Shown here in pieces: positions 62,121 through 64,000 of a DNA stretch of 64,000 nt. The notes below the pieces were generated by a model, which was given only the letters and a program-made list of their open reading frames with translations, had not been told where the DNA came from and ran no database searches. Source of the DNA: Thecamonas trahens ATCC 50062. Taxonomy: Eukaryota > Apusozoa > Apusomonadida > Apusomonadidae. Where the stretch lies: the NCBI RefSeq assembly GCF_000142905.1, contig NW_013657670.1:397763-461762 (forward strand). The letters are read 5' to 3'. Numbering within the stretch: the first letter of the stretch is position 1; every line of letters starts with the position of its first letter. The translations under genes and the position numbers were made by a program.

Positions 62121-63782
62121 CTACAGGTGGAAGGGCCGGTTGCGGTAGTCAGGCGCAGCGTGTGCCGGACGGCGGCCTGCAGCGGCCTGCGGCGGCGGGG
62201 CAAAGTTGGCCTGATTGGTGGTCTGGTACGGCGAGTGCGCGGCGACGGGATGAGCAAGGAAGTTGCCCTCGGAGGAGGCCAGGGCAGAAGCGGCCGGGCG
62301 GGAGGCTGCGGAGGAGGTGGCCCAGGGCGGGGCCGGGCCTGAGGAGCCGTACGGCTTGGGCTTGGGCTTGAACCCGGAGCGGAGATCCTCCGGGAGAAGG
62401 TTGACGTCGTTGGCATCCTTGAGGACGCCCTTGGGCAGGTAGCCGAGGAGCTTGGAGGCGTGCTCCTTGATGAGGCGCTGGCGCTCCTCCTCGATGATGG
62501 CGGCGCGATAGGCCTCGAACTCGCGCTCCTGGGCGCGGCGGTCGTGCTCTGCAGAGAGCTCGGCCTCGTAAGCTTCGCGGCGCTGGCGAATGAGCTCGTC
62601 GACTTCGCGGCGATGCTGGATCTGGCGCATGCGGCGCTTGTTGGCGGCCATCTGCTCGAGCTTCTCGTCCTGGGCAAACTTCTCGAGCATGGCAGCGCGG
62701 AAGGCCTCCTCCTCGTCGCGGCGGGCCTGCGCTCTGCGGGCCTTGGCCTCCATCTGCTCCTTGTACGACGCCTGCATCTCGATGCGCTGGCGGATGCGCT
62801 TTTCCATCTCGGCGCGCTCGCGGGCACGGGCAGCAGCCTCCTGCTCCTCCCAATGGAGCTCCTGGCGGAGGTCTTCGAGCTCGCGGCGCGAGGCCTCCTG
62901 CTGGGCAATGGCGGCAGCCTGCTGCTCACGGACACGCTCGCGGAGGGCGTCCTTGGCGCGACGGGTGGCCTCGAAGCGCGCCTTGCGTTCCTCTTGTTGC
63001 TTGACATATGCGGCGATTTCGACGTTCTCGGCCTCGATGCGTGCACGCTCGGCGGTCTTGATGGCCTCGCGCTGGCGCATAAACTCGTCGATGTACTCGC
63101 GGGTCTCGCGCTGCTTCTCCAGTCGCTCGCGGGCGGAAGCGTCGTCTTCGGCCTGGATCTTGGCGACGATCTCGTCGATCATGGCCTTCTCACGGAGGAA
63201 CTCCTCATAGGCAGCCTCCTTGGCAGCCTCCTTGGCTTCGAGCTGCTCCTGCAGTGACTCGCGGTAGGCGGTGGCCTTGGCAGCGTTGGCGGCCATGCGG
63301 GCGTCCTCGTCGACAAAGGCGCGCTGCCACTCTTCCAGCAGCTGGCGGTCACGGGCTTGCTCCTCGGCGACCCGCTGCTGGAACATGAGCTCCTTCTCGG
63401 CCATCTGCGCCGCGCGCTCCTTGGTCAGATACGCGGCCTTGAGCCGCGACTGCAGCTCGCGGAGCTCCGCCGAGTCCTCGCGGATGAGCTGGCGGAGCTT
63501 GGCGTCTCTCAGTGCGTCGGCCTTGCGGCGCTCGACCTCGTTGGCGAGCGCAACTTCTTCGGCACGTCGGCGAGCGGCGGCTTCACGAGCTGCACCAGTC
63601 CGCTCGACCTCGGCAGCCATCTGAGCCTCCTGCTGAGCCGCGCGCATCTCACGCATCCTCCGCTTGGCTTGGACACGATCGTTGGAGACATGGGCGCCAA
63701 ACTCAATCCTGTCCGTTGCCAGATGAGAGTGCAGCTCTCCACGCCGAGTCTCAGCCATCCGCTCGCGCTCACGCATCCGCAT
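62121..63782 (-). CDS. MNS1: MNS1-like ciliary coiled-coil protein
   Basis: Encodes 553 residues from ATG 63782 (MRMRERERMAE). The open frame continues 65 codons upstream but that is a Thr/His/Pro microsatellite translation. The protein is almost entirely charged coiled coil (Arg/Glu/Ala, RREVDELIRQRREAYEAEL), typical of the trichohyalin-plectin-homology family. The C-terminal signature RLIKEHASKLLGYLPKGV followed by DVNLL is diagnostic of MNS1, a microtubule inner protein and axoneme component of motile cilia; human MNS1 is 495 residues. A Pro/Ala tail of about 75 residues extends the C-terminus. The gene converges on the HECT gene with 49 bp between stops. It indicates a motile flagellum in this organism. 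Confidence 0.88.
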   Translation of the reverse strand: MRMRERERMAETRRGELHSHLATDRIEFGAHVSNDRVQAKRRMREMRAAQQEAQMAAEVERTGAAREAAARRRAEEVALANEVERRKADALRDAKLRQLIREDSAELRELQSRLKAAYLTKERAAQMAEKELMFQQRVAEEQARDRQLLEEWQRAFVDEDARMAANAAKATAYRESLQEQLEAKEAAKEAAYEEFLREKAMIDEIVAKIQAEDDASARERLEKQRETREYIDEFMRQREAIKTAERARIEAENVEIAAYVKQQEERKARFEATRRAKDALRERVREQQAAAIAQQEASRRELEDLRQELHWEEQEAAARARERAEMEKRIRQRIEMQASYKEQMEAKARRAQARRDEEEAFRAAMLEKFAQDEKLEQMAANKRRMRQIQHRREVDELIRQRREAYEAELSAEHDRRAQEREFEAYRAAIIEEERQRLIKEHASKLLGYLPKGVLKDANDVNLLPEDLRSGFKPKPKPYGSSGPAPPWATSSAASRPAASALASSEGNFLAHPVAAHSPYQTTNQANFAPPPQAAAGRRPAHAAPDYRNRPFHL

Positions 63783-64000
63783 GTGGTGTCGCCGAGCAGA
63801 CGCCTGCAGCAGATGGGGGCACGCTTGTGTGAGCGAGTGTGATTGAATGCATGTATGTAGTGATGGTGGTGGTGGTGGTGTGGTGGTGGTGGTGTGTGGT
63901 GTGTGTGGTGTCGGCGTGTGGTCGTCGTTGCTGGGCGTTGGCGCCTGGCCGACTAACTTTGGCCAATGGGCGACCACACAGGGTGGTGGTGGGGGGAAGG
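63783..64000. promoter_or_regulatory. MNS1 upstream region with (GGT)n microsatellite
   Basis: Contains GGT/GTG triplet repeats at about 63860-63915 and ends at the window edge. A CTGCAG at 63808-63813 (acceptor-like in the minus sense) could mark a 5' UTR intron. No gene supported. Confidence 0.45.

Overview
The window reads as nuclear DNA of a free-living, GC-rich unicellular eukaryote with a cilium. The basis is its gene content: kinesin-7, VPS54, NOC2, site-2 protease, PIP kinase, HECT ligase, PPT1, the ciliary proteins MNS1 and CCDC81, rare GT-AG introns, and no bacterial operon logic. My best guess is an apusomonad flagellate such as Thecamonas trahens; that is inference, not something the bases prove.

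Layout. 0-8 kb: 3' end of PPT1, a small CaaX protein, a putative split micro-gene, a kinesin-7-like motor and a secreted PQQ-like propeller. 8-14.5 kb: two ABCG half-transporters with Cys-rich ectodomains, pointing at each other 14 bp apart, then a decayed piggyBac-like transposase with two 34-bp tandem duplications. 14.7-31 kb: VPS54, an RD-rich protein with an SRI domain, a RFESD-type Rieske protein, a large F-box-like protein, an unknown protein, NOC2 (one intron) and valyl-tRNA synthetase. 31-43 kb: site-2 protease, a NIFK-like RRM protein whose first exon runs into a 594-bp assembly gap, an ACAD10/11-like dehydrogenase, a 7TM protein, a WDR83/MORG1-like protein, a PhoD-like phosphatase and a PIP kinase with a repeat-rich, unresolved 5' end. 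43-52 kb: two divergent surface proteins, one a single-pass propeller receptor, the other a very large FG-GAP/beta-helix/multi-TM protein interrupted by a frameshift. 52-64 kb: CCDC81-like (one intron), a 2374-residue ANK-PH-ANK-coiled coil-pseudokinase-HECT protein, and MNS1.

Genes mostly alternate strands. Convergent pairs are packed to the limit: stops 9-49 bp apart in most pairs, with two actual coding overlaps. Divergent pairs share 0.2-0.5 kb promoters full of mono-, di- and trinucleotide tracts. The genes do not form one pathway. The recurrent themes are membrane traffic and signalling (VPS54, PIP kinase, site-2 protease, 7TM and ABCG proteins), the cilium and microtubules, and nucleolar or transcriptional functions (NOC2, NIFK-like, SRI protein).
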